Assembly (NCBI GenBank): GCA_028289375.1
Contig: JANQQK010000023.1
Span: forward strand, 1-64,000
Length of the DNA stretch: 64,000 nt
Direction of reading: 5' to 3'
Source of the DNA: Phycisphaerae bacterium
Lineage (GTDB): Bacteria; Planctomycetota; Phycisphaerae; UBA1845
The translations under genes and the position numbers were made by a program. Shown here piece after piece: positions 42,706-51,310 of the stretch. Each line of letters begins with the position of its first letter. Position 1 is the first letter of the stretch. Under the pieces are notes generated by a model, which worked only from the letters and a program-made list of their open reading frames with translations, did no database searches and was not told where the DNA came from.

Positions 42706-43155
42706 ATGCGAGCGGTGGTGCAGCGGGTTCATGAGGCGTCGGTTGTGGTGGACGCGGAGACCGTCGGGAAGATCGACGCGGGGTTGCTCGTGTATCTTGG
42801 CGTTGAGCCGGATGATGGTGACGATGAGGTTCGGTACTTGGCCGAGAAAGTGCGGAATTTGCGCATTTTTCCAGACGATCACAAGCCCCTGAACCGCGAC
42901 GTCGGTGAGACGAATGGATCGGTGCTCGTGGTGAGTGCGTTTTCGACGGTCGGTGACGCGCGTAAGGGCCGTCGGCCATCATTTGACAAAGCAGCCGGGC
43001 CTGACTTGGCGGAACAGCTGTACGAGCGCTTTTGTGACACGCTGGCCGGATTGGGGGTTGGCGTTGAGCGGGGGCGTTTTCGACAGCACATGGACGTGCG
43101 GAGTGTGAACGATGGGCCGATCTGCATGCTGCTGGATTCGCGGAAGGTGTTTTGA
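42706..43155 (+). CDS. dtd: D-aminoacyl-tRNA deacylase with altered signature motifs
   Basis: A 149-residue Dtd homologue by length and global pattern (MRAVVQRVHEASVVVD, the VRNLRIFPD strand, 'GDARKGRRPSF'). Dtd hydrolyses D-amino acids from tRNA. The hallmark SQFTL(Y) is SAFST here (residues 77-81), with Gln78 lost and the active-site Thr80 replaced by Ser. The second hallmark NxGPVT reads NDGPIC (135-140), keeping Gly-Pro but with Cys for Thr. Activity is therefore uncertain, although the Gly-cisPro element that excludes L-amino acids appears intact. TGATG overlap couples it to the next gene. Confidence 0.8.
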   Translation: MRAVVQRVHEASVVVDAETVGKIDAGLLVYLGVEPDDGDDEVRYLAEKVRNLRIFPDDHKPLNRDVGETNGSVLVVSAFSTVGDARKGRRPSFDKAAGPDLAEQLYERFCDTLAGLGVGVERGRFRQHMDVRSVNDGPICMLLDSRKVF

Positions 43156-44780
43156 TGATGTGTCGGCCAATCCTCGCTGTATCGATCCTGATGACCGCAG
43201 GTATGCAGACAGCGTTCGCAGAACTGACGGCTGTTGAGTGTGCGATTCTGTACAACAAGAACAGCGACGCATCTGAGAAGATTGCCCGCCACTACGCGCG
43301 GGTACGGGGAGTGCCTGAGGATCAACTGCTCGGGCTGGGAATCCCGTATCGGGAGCAAATTTCGCGGGATCGCTACGAGCGGCAGGTGGCGAACAAGGTC
43401 CGGACCTGGCTGCGCGGGCACAAGCATGGCGACCGCATCCGCTGTCTGGTGACCTGTTACGACCTGCCGCTGAAGGTGGCGTCGAAGCGGGCGACGGATG
43501 CGGAGAAGGCTGCGGCTGCCGGGCTGGAGAAGAAGTTTGCTGAGACAAGGGTGCGGATTGTTGATCTGATTCGGCGGGTTCGCGCCAAGGGGGACGAACT
43601 GGATGATCGACGGCGTGTCTGGCGGGACATCGAAAAGGACGCGTCGATTCCCGAGTTGTACGAGCTGTTCCTGGATGGCCAGAAGGTGGTTGTGTCGGGT
43701 GGGGACGATGCGGGTCAAGACGAACTGGTGACTCGGCGGCGTGCGGCGTTGGGGTTCATTTTCGCGGCGGAGGGACGCACGGGGATTGTGGCGCGTGGAT
43801 CGGGTGCGGCTGAGCAGTTGGGGTATGCAACGACACAGGGGATGCAGGATGTTCAGGATCGGGCCGTCGCGTTGGAGCAGCGTATCGGTCCAGCCATCGC
43901 GTATGGTTCGGCGACCGAGGCGTTTGATGCGGCGTTGACCGACGTTCGCGAGAGTCGCGGGCTTTTCGGACTGGCGCGGGTGCTGCGGGATCGGATGCTG
44001 GGATTGACGGGGAGAGACTCTCGGTCGGCGTTGGACAGTGAATTGGCCCTTGTGATGTGGGAGCCATACTCACCGGCGGGCTGGACGTTGAACCCGTTGC
44101 AGGGTCGGCTTGGGGATGCGATGAAGGCTGGTCCATTCGAGCGTGTGCTGATGGTGTCACGGCTTGACGCTCCGACCCCGGAACTGGTGCATCGGATGAT
44201 TGACACGTCGGTCGCGGTGGAGGCGAAAGGACTGCGCGGCAACGTCTACCTCGACGCTCGCGGTCTGCGACGCAATGATGGGTACGTGGATTACGACCGC
44301 AATTTGATCACACTGGCGGACATGCTTCGCAAAGAGACCGAACTTTCTGTGACGCTGGATCGACGCAGCAAGGTGTTTCAGGCGGGCGATTGCCCGGAAA
44401 CGGCGTTGTATTGCGGCTGGTACAACGTGAAAAGTTATGTGGATGCGTTTGATTTTGTGCCGGGCGCCGTCGCCGTGCACATCGCGAGTTTCGAACTAGT
44501 CAGCCTGCGCGAAAAGGGCAAGAAATACTGGTGTAAGGAATTGTTGAAAGATGGGGTCGCTGCAACGTTCGGCGCGGTCAATGAGCCATATCTTGAGGCG
44601 TTTCCGAAGCCAACGGCGTTTTTCGGATTGCTGATCTCGGGCGAATTCACGCTGGCAGAGGCGTTTTTTGCGACGCAGCCGTTCATCTCGTGGCAGATGG
44701 CGTTGATCGGGGACCCGCTGTACAGGCCATTCAAAATGAATCCGCAGGCGTCGGTTCGGCTGAATACTTCACGGAACTAG
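43155..44780 (+). CDS. TIGR03790-family secreted protein (compact form)
   Basis: A 541-residue exported protein of the TIGR03790 family, so far found mainly in planctomycetes, acidobacteria and similar groups and without assigned function. A signal peptide ends near TAFAE. The typical opening is 'CAILYNKNSDASEKIARHYA' followed by the VP..QLLGLGIPYREQISR segment; later come 'IRCLVTCYDLPLKV' and the C-terminal 'GDPLYRPF'. Residues ~115-190 form a charged helical insertion. No Ig, dockerin or anchor is added, unlike the long paralogue at 52939-55629. It overlaps dtd by 1 nt; the ATG at 43155 is chosen over a TTG and a second ATG beside it. Confidence 0.85.
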   Translation: MMCRPILAVSILMTAGMQTAFAELTAVECAILYNKNSDASEKIARHYARVRGVPEDQLLGLGIPYREQISRDRYERQVANKVRTWLRGHKHGDRIRCLVTCYDLPLKVASKRATDAEKAAAAGLEKKFAETRVRIVDLIRRVRAKGDELDDRRRVWRDIEKDASIPELYELFLDGQKVVVSGGDDAGQDELVTRRRAALGFIFAAEGRTGIVARGSGAAEQLGYATTQGMQDVQDRAVALEQRIGPAIAYGSATEAFDAALTDVRESRGLFGLARVLRDRMLGLTGRDSRSALDSELALVMWEPYSPAGWTLNPLQGRLGDAMKAGPFERVLMVSRLDAPTPELVHRMIDTSVAVEAKGLRGNVYLDARGLRRNDGYVDYDRNLITLADMLRKETELSVTLDRRSKVFQAGDCPETALYCGWYNVKSYVDAFDFVPGAVAVHIASFELVSLREKGKKYWCKELLKDGVAATFGAVNEPYLEAFPKPTAFFGLLISGEFTLAEAFFATQPFISWQMALIGDPLYRPFKMNPQASVRLNTSRN

Positions 44781-44813
44781 CGTTTGGCCGGATTTGTCGC
44801 GGGCGGCTTTATC

Positions 44814-44842
44814 TTGCCGGTGATTCACGCAAAATCTACAAT
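44814..44842 (+). promoter_or_regulatory. Candidate sigma70-type promoter for the NfeD-FloA operon
   Basis: TTGCCG, a 17-nt spacer and TACAAT (five of six), about 100 nt before the nfeD start codon, just after the previous gene's stop. Confidence 0.5.
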
Positions 44843-44942
44843 CGCTTGTGACGATACATGTTCATGTCGCATTCATCGCCGACGCGTCCCCAGGCTGTCC
44901 GGCAGTGCTGAACAGACGCGTTTTGTACGGAAAGGGCTGCCG

Positions 44943-46571
44943 ATGAAACCCGCGAACCGAAGCCATAATCGGTGGTGCAGAATGGTCCACATGCTCGCAG
45001 CAATGCTGGTGTTCACCGGTGCAGCGACTGCGCAGGAGAACGAGAGAGACGGATCTCCGGCCGCTGGCCAGGGTGTGATTGTCACGATCACCGATGAAAT
45101 TTCCGACGTCACAACAGAAAGCATCAAACGACGCGTGGATGACGCGATCGCGGATGGTGCGACGACGGTGGTCTTCGAGATCGATACGCCGGGCGGATAT
45201 GTGACGAGCGCACTGGACATCTGCAACTACATCAAGAACCTGGAAGACGTGAAGACCGTCGCGTGGGTGAACAACGAGGCCTACTCCGCAGGTTCGATGA
45301 TCGCGACGGCGTGCGATGAGATTGTCATGTCGAAAGGCTCCACGATTGGGGACTGCGGCGTGATTCTCGGCGGGCCGACCGGTCCGCAGGAAGTGCCGGA
45401 AGGAATCAAGGCAAAGGCCGAAAGCCCGGTGCTGGAGCAGTTCCGCGATTCGGCCGCACGCAATGGTTATGACACTCTGCTGTGCGAGTCCATGGTGCGG
45501 CAGAAGATGGAGATCTGGTGGATCGAGAACACGGCCACCGGTGAGAAGCGATTCGTCGAAACGGAGGAAAAGGAGAAACTCGTCGACGGGTCGACCGAGA
45601 AGCGATCGGTGCTGGGGCTGGAATTGCCCGACCTGAGCGGTGAGACCGACGCGTGGAAACTGGTGGAGTCATACACCGATCCCGACACCGGCGCCGACAT
45701 GAAGGTCGATCAACCGGTCGTGAACACCAGTGAATATCTGACCATGTCACAGAGTCGCGCGTACGCCTTCGGTTTTTCGAAGGGAATTGTTCGCGGCGAG
45801 GCCGATCTGCGTGAGCGATATGGATTGGCGGCACCGATCAAGCGGCTGGAATTCACCGGTCTTGAGGTGTTCACGCGGTGGATGACGTCGATGGGGGTGC
45901 GGTCGTTTCTGCTGATCATCGTGCTGCTCGGGGCGTACGTGGAATTCAACACGCCGGGCGTCGGCGTGGCTGGCCTGGTGTCGGTGATCGCGTTGGCCGT
46001 TTTCCTTGGGGCGCCATTTCTGACGGGACTGGCGAATGTGTGGGAAGTCTTGCTGATCGTTGCAGGCTTTGCACTGCTGGCGGTGGAGATCTTCGTGATT
46101 CCGGGATTCGGAATTGCCGGCATCAGCGGTTTGGTGCTGCTGTTTGTGGGGCTGGTGTTCACCTTTGTTCCGGAAGAACCAGGGCAGTGGCCGCTCTATT
46201 GGCCTCGATTGGCACCGTCGGTTGATGGGTTGAAGAGCGGGGTTCAGGCAGTGGGGTCGTCAATGGTCTTGTCGCTGGTGGGCATGGTGCTGCTGGCAAA
46301 GTACTTGCCGACGATGCCCTACTTCAAACGGATCGTGCCGGCGAACCCCACGCCTTCGGATGTCATGGTGGCCGATCCGTATCGTGGTGCGGCCCGTGTT
46401 GGTGATGTGGGTGTGGTGATCAGCGGATTGCGTCCCTCGGGCAAGGTTCGATTCGGTTCGACGCTGGTGGACGTGGTCAGCGAATGTGAGATGATCGACG
46501 CTCAGGAACAGGTTGAAGTCGTAGAGCGTCATGGGAACCGTGTTGTGGTTCGCCGGGCGAGCCATGCTTAG
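44943..46571 (+). CDS. NfeD family membrane serine protease (long, ClpP-like form)
   Basis: A 542-residue NfeD1b-type protein. A signal peptide ends near ATAQE. The ClpP-like domain (~45-280) shows IDTPGGYVTSALDI and the nucleophile candidate Ser115 in NEAYSAGSMIATACD, then VMSKGSTIGDCG. Four to five TM helices follow (~305-450), and the C-terminal NfeD OB-fold (~470-540) ends 'VEVVERHGNRVVVRR'. Proteins of this group cleave stomatin/flotillin partners in archaea; here a flotillin gene is two genes downstream, which supports a link. GGAAAGGG precedes the ATG by 6 nt. First gene of a four-gene operon. Confidence 0.9.
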   Translation: MKPANRSHNRWCRMVHMLAAMLVFTGAATAQENERDGSPAAGQGVIVTITDEISDVTTESIKRRVDDAIADGATTVVFEIDTPGGYVTSALDICNYIKNLEDVKTVAWVNNEAYSAGSMIATACDEIVMSKGSTIGDCGVILGGPTGPQEVPEGIKAKAESPVLEQFRDSAARNGYDTLLCESMVRQKMEIWWIENTATGEKRFVETEEKEKLVDGSTEKRSVLGLELPDLSGETDAWKLVESYTDPDTGADMKVDQPVVNTSEYLTMSQSRAYAFGFSKGIVRGEADLRERYGLAAPIKRLEFTGLEVFTRWMTSMGVRSFLLIIVLLGAYVEFNTPGVGVAGLVSVIALAVFLGAPFLTGLANVWEVLLIVAGFALLAVEIFVIPGFGIAGISGLVLLFVGLVFTFVPEEPGQWPLYWPRLAPSVDGLKSGVQAVGSSMVLSLVGMVLLAKYLPTMPYFKRIVPANPTPSDVMVADPYRGAARVGDVGVVISGLRPSGKVRFGSTLVDVVSECEMIDAQEQVEVVERHGNRVVVRRASHA

Positions 46572-46583
46572 GAACATTCGTCG

Positions 46584-47087
46584 ATGAGTGATGTCGTCCT
46601 GATGACACTGCTGTTCGTGGGCGCGATGGTCGTGCTGACGCTTGAGGTGTTTCTACCATCTCACGGCGTGCTGACGGTGGTCGGAATCGGCATTCTCGTT
46701 GCGGCCATTTACCGCGCGTTCGTCTACAGTGAAGCGGCGGGCGTGGTGTCGATTGTGGCCACCATGATCCTGTTGCCGACATTCGTGGTCGTGACGGTGA
46801 AGATTTGGCCTCATACGTGGATCGGCAGACGCGTGATACCACCGAATCCGACCTACACGTCGGGCGATTTCGGAACAGACGTCGAAAATCTGCAACACAT
46901 GATCGGCGCGACGGGCAAGGCTGTGACCGTGCTGAAACCGACGGGCAAATGCGAGATCAATGGCGAACGCATGACATGCGTGTGCGAATCGGGCATGTTG
47001 GCGTCGGGTTCTGCGGTCAAAGTGGTCGGCGTTCGCGGCAAGGATCTTGAAGTGACACCGTTGGATGAAGGACAAACGTCGGCGTAA
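46584..47087 (+). CDS. NfeD family protein, short form
   Basis: A 167-residue NfeD1a-like protein: two or three TM helices (residues ~5-75) and a C-terminal OB-fold (~95-160; MIGATGKAVTVLKPTGKCEI ... VVGVRGKDLEVTPLD). It lacks the protease domain. Short NfeD proteins usually lie next to a flotillin or stomatin gene, as here (24 nt upstream of floA). The TM part is strongly hydrophobic and ends in an 'HTWIGRRVIPPNP' loop. The ATG is 12 nt after the upstream stop, clear operon spacing. Confidence 0.9.
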   Translation: MSDVVLMTLLFVGAMVVLTLEVFLPSHGVLTVVGIGILVAAIYRAFVYSEAAGVVSIVATMILLPTFVVVTVKIWPHTWIGRRVIPPNPTYTSGDFGTDVENLQHMIGATGKAVTVLKPTGKCEINGERMTCVCESGMLASGSAVKVVGVRGKDLEVTPLDEGQTSA

Positions 47088-47110
47088 ACACGTCGAGAGA
47101 GGATTGAACG

Positions 47111-48175
47111 ATGGATAACGGTTTGACAATGTTGGCGGCGATACCGTGGGGCTGGATTTTCGGCGCGGTTGTGGCGATCGTGCTGCTCCTCATCTTCGCG
47201 GTGGTTTTTCAGTTCATCGGGCTTTGGATTCAGGCCTACTTCAGTGGCGCCGGCGTCAGCTTGTTGGATCTGATCGGAATGCGGATGCGAAAGGTGCATC
47301 TGCCGACGATCGTGACGTCGAAGATTCAGCTGGTCAAAGCCGGCATCCACGACATCGGCACGAGCGATCTGGAGAGTCACTACCTGGCTGGTGGTCGCGT
47401 GCCGGCGGTCGTGGGTGCGATCATTCGGTCGAACCGGGCTGCGATCGACATCGACTGGCGGCATGCGTGTGCGATCGACCTGGCCGGTCGTGACATCATC
47501 GATGCGGTAAACACGTCGGTGAATCCGAAGGTGATCAACTGCCCATCGCCGGATACGACAGGACGCAGCAGTTCCGACAAATTGGATGCGGTGGCGAAGG
47601 ATGGTATTCGGTTGCTGGTGAAGGCCCGTGTGACGGTGCGTACGAACATCCGGCAGCTGATCGGTGGTGCAACCGAGGAAACGGTCATCGCGCGTGTCGG
47701 TCAGGCCATCGTCAGTGCGATCGGTTCAGCCGAGACCTATGCAGCCGTTCTCGAGAATCCGGATCACATTGCACAGCGGGCGTTGGCGTCGGGACTGGAT
47801 TCGGCGACTGCGTTCGAAATCCTATCGGTGGACATTGCGGACGTGAGCGTGGCAGGCGTTGATGCAGCGGCCAATGTGGGTGCCAAGTTGCAGGCAGAGC
47901 AGGCCGAGGCGGACAAGCGTCGGTTCCAGGCAGAAGCCGAGAAGCGGCGAGCGCTCGCGGTCGCGCGCGAGGCGGAGATGGTCGCAGCTGTTCAGGAGAA
48001 CCGGGCAAAAGTGGTCGAAGCGGAGGTTCAGGTTCCGCTGGCGATTTCCGAGGCATTTCGCACGGGTAACCTCGGCATCATGGATTACTACCGGATGAAG
48101 AACATCATGGCCGACACGTCGATGCGAGAGTCGATCGGCGGCGAGGATGATGCGAAGCCGAAGGGTGAGGTCTAG
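47111..48175 (+). CDS. floA: Flotillin-like protein FloA
   Basis: A 354-residue SPFH-domain protein that organises membrane microdomains. It opens with an in-plane hydrophobic hairpin ([21 protein letters not shown]), then the FloA-specific block '[12 protein letters not shown]' and the SPFH core ('[30 protein letters not shown]'). The coiled-coil tail (~260-310) is rich in Ala and Glu ([23 protein letters not shown]). Only ~45 residues lie after the coil. GAGAGG precedes the ATG. The nfeD-nfeD-floA order matches the yqeZ-yqfA pair of Bacillus subtilis, where the sigma factor SigW drives it; no SigW-type promoter is evident here. Confidence 0.94.
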   Translation: MDNGLTMLAAIPWGWIFGAVVAIVLLLIFAVVFQFIGLWIQAYFSGAGVSLLDLIGMRMRKVHLPTIVTSKIQLVKAGIHDIGTSDLESHYLAGGRVPAVVGAIIRSNRAAIDIDWRHACAIDLAGRDIIDAVNTSVNPKVINCPSPDTTGRSSSDKLDAVAKDGIRLLVKARVTVRTNIRQLIGGATEETVIARVGQAIVSAIGSAETYAAVLENPDHIAQRALASGLDSATAFEILSVDIADVSVAGVDAAANVGAKLQAEQAEADKRRFQAEAEKRRALAVAREAEMVAAVQENRAKVVEAEVQVPLAISEAFRTGNLGIMDYYRMKNIMADTSMRESIGGEDDAKPKGEV

Positions 48176-48178
48176 TCC

Positions 48179-48820
48179 GTGGACATTTTCTGGACGACCG
48201 CATTGATTGCACAACGCGGGGAAGGGAGTTGGGAACAACTCCTTTACCTGCTGATTTTCCTCGTTTTTCCGCTGCTGAGTCAGTTCGGCCAGTGGATTCG
48301 CGAGAAGGCCGGCGCCAAGAAGCAGACGGACGCCAACGCGGCTGATGCGGACGCGTCAGCAGATCCCAAACCGATGACGACGGTGGCACCGCCGGAACGT
48401 CCCAAGCGTGCGCGGCGTGCAAAAAAGGTTGATCGCGGCCAAGCGCCGCCAAGTGCCCCACAGGGATTCCCGCCGTTCGTGGTTGTCGAGGAGCCGCCGC
48501 GCTCGCTGGTGCCGCCACCGGTCGCTCGACCCGCTCCACCACCGCCGAGGGTCGCCCCCCCACCGCGTGAGGATCAGCGCGCCGCCGAGGAGCGGGCGAT
48601 CAGGCAGGCGGCGATCCAAGCCATCGTCGAAAAGAGCAAACAGGAAGAGCCAGTCGACGCCATCGTTCTCGAGCCCCACGCGACGGATCGCAGGCGACGG
48701 AACATCTCACGGCGTGATCTGAAACGCCGCGAACTAAGGCGGGCGATTGTGATCAATGAGATTCTGCAACCACCGGTTGCGCTACGCGGGGAACAGGCAG
48801 GTCTGGGATCAGACCTCTGA
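48179..48820 (+). CDS. Pro-rich single-pass membrane protein downstream of floA
   Basis: A 213-residue protein with a GTG start 3 nt after floA. One TM (~18-37, EQLLYLLIFLVFPLLSQFGQ) is followed by a Lys/Ala-rich then Pro-rich, probably disordered region (~45-140: 'RPAPPPPRVAPPPREDQR'). The C-terminus is a charged helix and a short conserved-looking motif, LRRAIVINEILQPPVALRG. Similar 'AIV..EIL.PP.ALR' ends occur on several planctomycete membrane proteins next to or near flotillins (from memory; not checked). Function unknown. Its 3' end overlaps the convergent maf gene by 12 nt. Codon use is less G-rich than in floA. Confidence 0.7.
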   Translation: MDIFWTTALIAQRGEGSWEQLLYLLIFLVFPLLSQFGQWIREKAGAKKQTDANAADADASADPKPMTTVAPPERPKRARRAKKVDRGQAPPSAPQGFPPFVVVEEPPRSLVPPPVARPAPPPPRVAPPPREDQRAAEERAIRQAAIQAIVEKSKQEEPVDAIVLEPHATDRRRRNISRRDLKRRELRRAIVINEILQPPVALRGEQAGLGSDL

Positions 48821-49429
48821 ACCTCGGTGCTGCCCGATGGCTTGGAAGAGGTCGGGCAGGCGTTCGATTGGCAGGCCAACGACATTTGAGAAGCTGCCGC
48901 TAATCGATTCCACAAATGGATCATCCTCGTCCTGAATGCCGTACGCCCCTGCCTTGCCTTCCCACGCCCTGCTCTCGAGGTATGCGTCCAGTTCCGCATC
49001 TGAGAGCGTTCGCATGCGGACGGCTGTCACTTCGTGGGAGATGACGCGTTTGTTCGTCGACGCATCGATAAGGGTGATGCCCGTGATGACGTCATGCTCC
49101 GTGCCAGCGAGGGTGGACAGGATGCGCCGGGCGTCGTTGATGTCGTCGGCCTTACCAAAGACAACGCCATTGTTTGCGGCGATCGTGTCTGCCCCGAGAA
49201 CGATCCCGGATTCGAGCGAATTGGCGACGCTGCGGGCTTTGAAGTAGCTCAACGCCTCGGCCTGTGCGACGGGCTGGACGGACGGGCCGAATTCGGATGG
49301 TTCGCACAGGGTCGGCTCGATCACCGAGAATGCGTACCCCGCGTCGGTGAGCAGTTGATGTCGCCTGGGACTAGACGACGCCAGAATCAGCGACGCCGCT
49401 GCCAATGACTGTTCGTTGCATATGACCAC
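48809..49429 (-). CDS. maf: Maf family nucleotide pyrophosphatase
   Basis: A 206-residue Maf/YhdE-type house-cleaning pyrophosphatase that hydrolyses non-canonical or certain canonical NTPs (for example dTTP, UTP). The catalytic N-terminal SSSPRRHQLL loop, the 'VLGADTIAANNGVVFGKADD' segment with its acidic residues, and 'WEGKAGAYGIQDEDDPFVESISGSFSNVVGLP' are all family hallmarks; the last is split here by the usual GxYGIQ. The start is taken as the GTG at 49429, with GGGGG 8 nt upstream. A TTG 12 codons further up is the alternative. Confidence 0.93.
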   Translation of the reverse strand: MVICNEQSLAAASLILASSSPRRHQLLTDAGYAFSVIEPTLCEPSEFGPSVQPVAQAEALSYFKARSVANSLESGIVLGADTIAANNGVVFGKADDINDARRILSTLAGTEHDVITGITLIDASTNKRVISHEVTAVRMRTLSDAELDAYLESRAWEGKAGAYGIQDEDDPFVESISGSFSNVVGLPIERLPDLFQAIGQHRGSEV

Positions 49430-49515
49430 GTGAGACAACCCCCAGCCCGGACCACTCCGAGTCAACGTATCATACCGTCAATGGTGTGGCGTGTCTTTGG
49501 AAATGTGGGGCGGAC

Positions 49516-50109
49516 TCAGGCCGATGTGCCGCGTGCGGGGACGGCCTTGGCGAATCGGCGTGTGGTGCGTCGTTGAGCGCGGCGCTCGAGGCGGATCTGG
49601 CGACGACGACGGTGGTTGACCACCGCGCGCTTGGCAATCACGTACATCAAAACACCCGCGACGGTCGCCACGCACAGGCAACCAACCCACAACTCAGCCC
49701 CAAACTGCATGAACGTCTTGCCCAGGTTCACCCAGAAAGACCATTCCAATAGCGACGCCCAACCACCGGTGTTGCTGGCGGCCTGAATGGAGCTGAACAG
49801 GGTCTCGGTTTGCCCATCGGATGACCGCGTACCCAGGATCATCGCGCCAAGTCCGTAACAGGTCGCGTAGATCGGCACAATGGTGACGGGGTTGGTGATC
49901 CAGACCATGGGAACGCAGACGACCTTGTTGGCCTTGAAGGCGGCTGCCAGTGCCAAGGCGATGATCATCTGGATGCCGACGGTGGGTGTGAAAGCGAGGA
50001 ACGTGCCGATCGCCAGCCCCAGCGCGATGCGGTGGGGAGTATCATCCGCGTGCAGCACATTGTGCATCACGAATCGCCGGGTTTTTCGCCAGACTGCGGT
50101 CACGTTCAT
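49516..50109 (-). CDS. DUF2062 membrane protein
   Basis: A 197-residue DUF2062 protein: the family block 'DDTPHRIALGLAIGTFLAFTPTVGIQMI' and 'VVCVPMVWITNPVTIVPIY' define it, with four TM segments. A basic tail (NHRRRRQIRLERRAQRRTTRRF) should face the cytoplasm. DUF2062 domains often accompany glycosyltransferases; here a GT9 gene lies 142 nt upstream on the same strand. The ATG at 50109 is preferred because a TATAAT lies ~32 nt upstream (complement of 50141-50146) and GAAGAG precedes it. A GTG at 50136 would fall at or before the predicted transcript start. Confidence 0.85.
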   Translation of the reverse strand: MNVTAVWRKTRRFVMHNVLHADDTPHRIALGLAIGTFLAFTPTVGIQMIIALALAAAFKANKVVCVPMVWITNPVTIVPIYATCYGLGAMILGTRSSDGQTETLFSSIQAASNTGGWASLLEWSFWVNLGKTFMQFGAELWVGCLCVATVAGVLMYVIAKRAVVNHRRRRQIRLERRAQRRTTRRFAKAVPARGTSA

Positions 50110-50251
50110 TCTCTTCGGCGGACGGTCGACGTCCACCCAGATTATATGGGCTGGGTAGTTTATCGGCGTCCTGATGCGGGGTCTGCCTGTGGAAACGGAA
50201 AAACCGTTTCTTCATCCCGATTTTACAATCCGCGAGGATCGATTTCGACGC

Positions 50252-51310
50252 TTACCCCGGTTTCATGGCCCGCGTCATCGCCGCGGTCAGGCTCCCAGCG
50301 ACCAATTCAACGGTGACGGCGGTCATACACTCTTGATCATATCGGCACTGATGAAGGTGTTTCAAGTAACAGGGGACGCAGGGAAGATCGGCCTGAATGA
50401 CGCCGGAACGCTGGCGGTATGGTCCGGTACGGCTCGGGTTGGTAGGTCCGCATATGGCCACGAGGGGCGTGTCGACGGCGTCGGCGATATGCATGGGGCC
50501 TGAATCGTGGGTCAGAACAACGGCGGCGCGGTCGAGGACGGCGGTGAGCTGGCGGAGCGAGGTCTTGCCGGCAAGGCTGGGTGGGGAGGCGGTGCACGAT
50601 TCGGCGATGGCGCGGCAGAGGTCTGTTTCGTCTGGGGCGCCAAGAAGGATGCAGCGATGGCCGTCGGCGTGCAGGCGATCGATCAGCTGGCTGAATCGGG
50701 CAGGTGGCCAGCGCTTGGTCTCCCATCGGGCGCCGGGCATGACGGCGATGAACGGTTCGCCGGGGTCAATTCCTGCGTCGGTGAGGAGTTTGTCGGCATG
50801 GCTGTGTTCGTCCTCGGTGAGGGCGAGGTCGAATTGGATCGCGTCGACGGGGTCGACGACGGCTGCGGCGATCAGCATGTTGCGATCGACGGCGTGGGCG
50901 TCCGGATCGGGAACGGCGACGCGCTGATTGTAGAACAGCCAGGCGCCTTCGCGGGCGTTGGTAAATCCGATGCGCTTCGGAGCACGCGTCGCGTAGGTCA
51001 ACAGACCACTGCGGAACAGGCCCTGAAGATCGACCGCAACGTCATATCGTCGTCTGCGGAGATCGCCGGCGAAGCGGAAGAAGTCGCGTGTGGCTGAGGC
51101 GCTCTTTCCAAAACTGCGGAAGCGGTTGCGCTCAAACAGGATGACGTCGTTGAGTTGCGGCAGGTCGCGGATCATGGCTGCGAAGCTGTCGTTGACGAGC
51201 CAGTCGATCACGGCGTCGGGGTCGTGCTGTCTCAGCGCGTGCAGCACGGGCAGTGCGTGAATAATGTCCCCGAGTGAGCTTGGCTTGATGATGAGGATGC
51301 GCCGACTCAT
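50252..51310 (-). CDS. Glycosyltransferase family 9 (heptosyltransferase-like)
   Basis: A 352-residue GT9 enzyme (GT-B fold) of the WaaC/WaaF/WaaQ kind that adds heptose or related sugars to lipopolysaccharide core. The N-terminal ILIIKPSSLGDIIHALPVL loop, 'DVAVDLQGLFRSGLL' and the C-terminal nucleotide-sugar block 'THDSGPMHIADAVDTPLVAICGPTNPSRTGP' are diagnostic. 'VMPGARWETKRWP' is the usual hinge strand. Acceptor and donor cannot be told. The start ATG overlaps the bpt stop by 4 nt (ATGA), making a three-gene overlap chain DUF554-bpt-GT9. Confidence 0.9.
   Translation of the reverse strand: MSRRILIIKPSSLGDIIHALPVLHALRQHDPDAVIDWLVNDSFAAMIRDLPQLNDVILFERNRFRSFGKSASATRDFFRFAGDLRRRRYDVAVDLQGLFRSGLLTYATRAPKRIGFTNAREGAWLFYNQRVAVPDPDAHAVDRNMLIAAAVVDPVDAIQFDLALTEDEHSHADKLLTDAGIDPGEPFIAVMPGARWETKRWPPARFSQLIDRLHADGHRCILLGAPDETDLCRAIAESCTASPPSLAGKTSLRQLTAVLDRAAVVLTHDSGPMHIADAVDTPLVAICGPTNPSRTGPYRQRSGVIQADLPCVPCYLKHLHQCRYDQECMTAVTVELVAGSLTAAMTRAMKPG

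Noticed and set aside
50252-51310. Calling the GT9 protein waaC or waaF
   Set aside because: The GT9 fold is clear but acceptor-specific residues cannot be assigned, and no other LPS core gene is adjacent.
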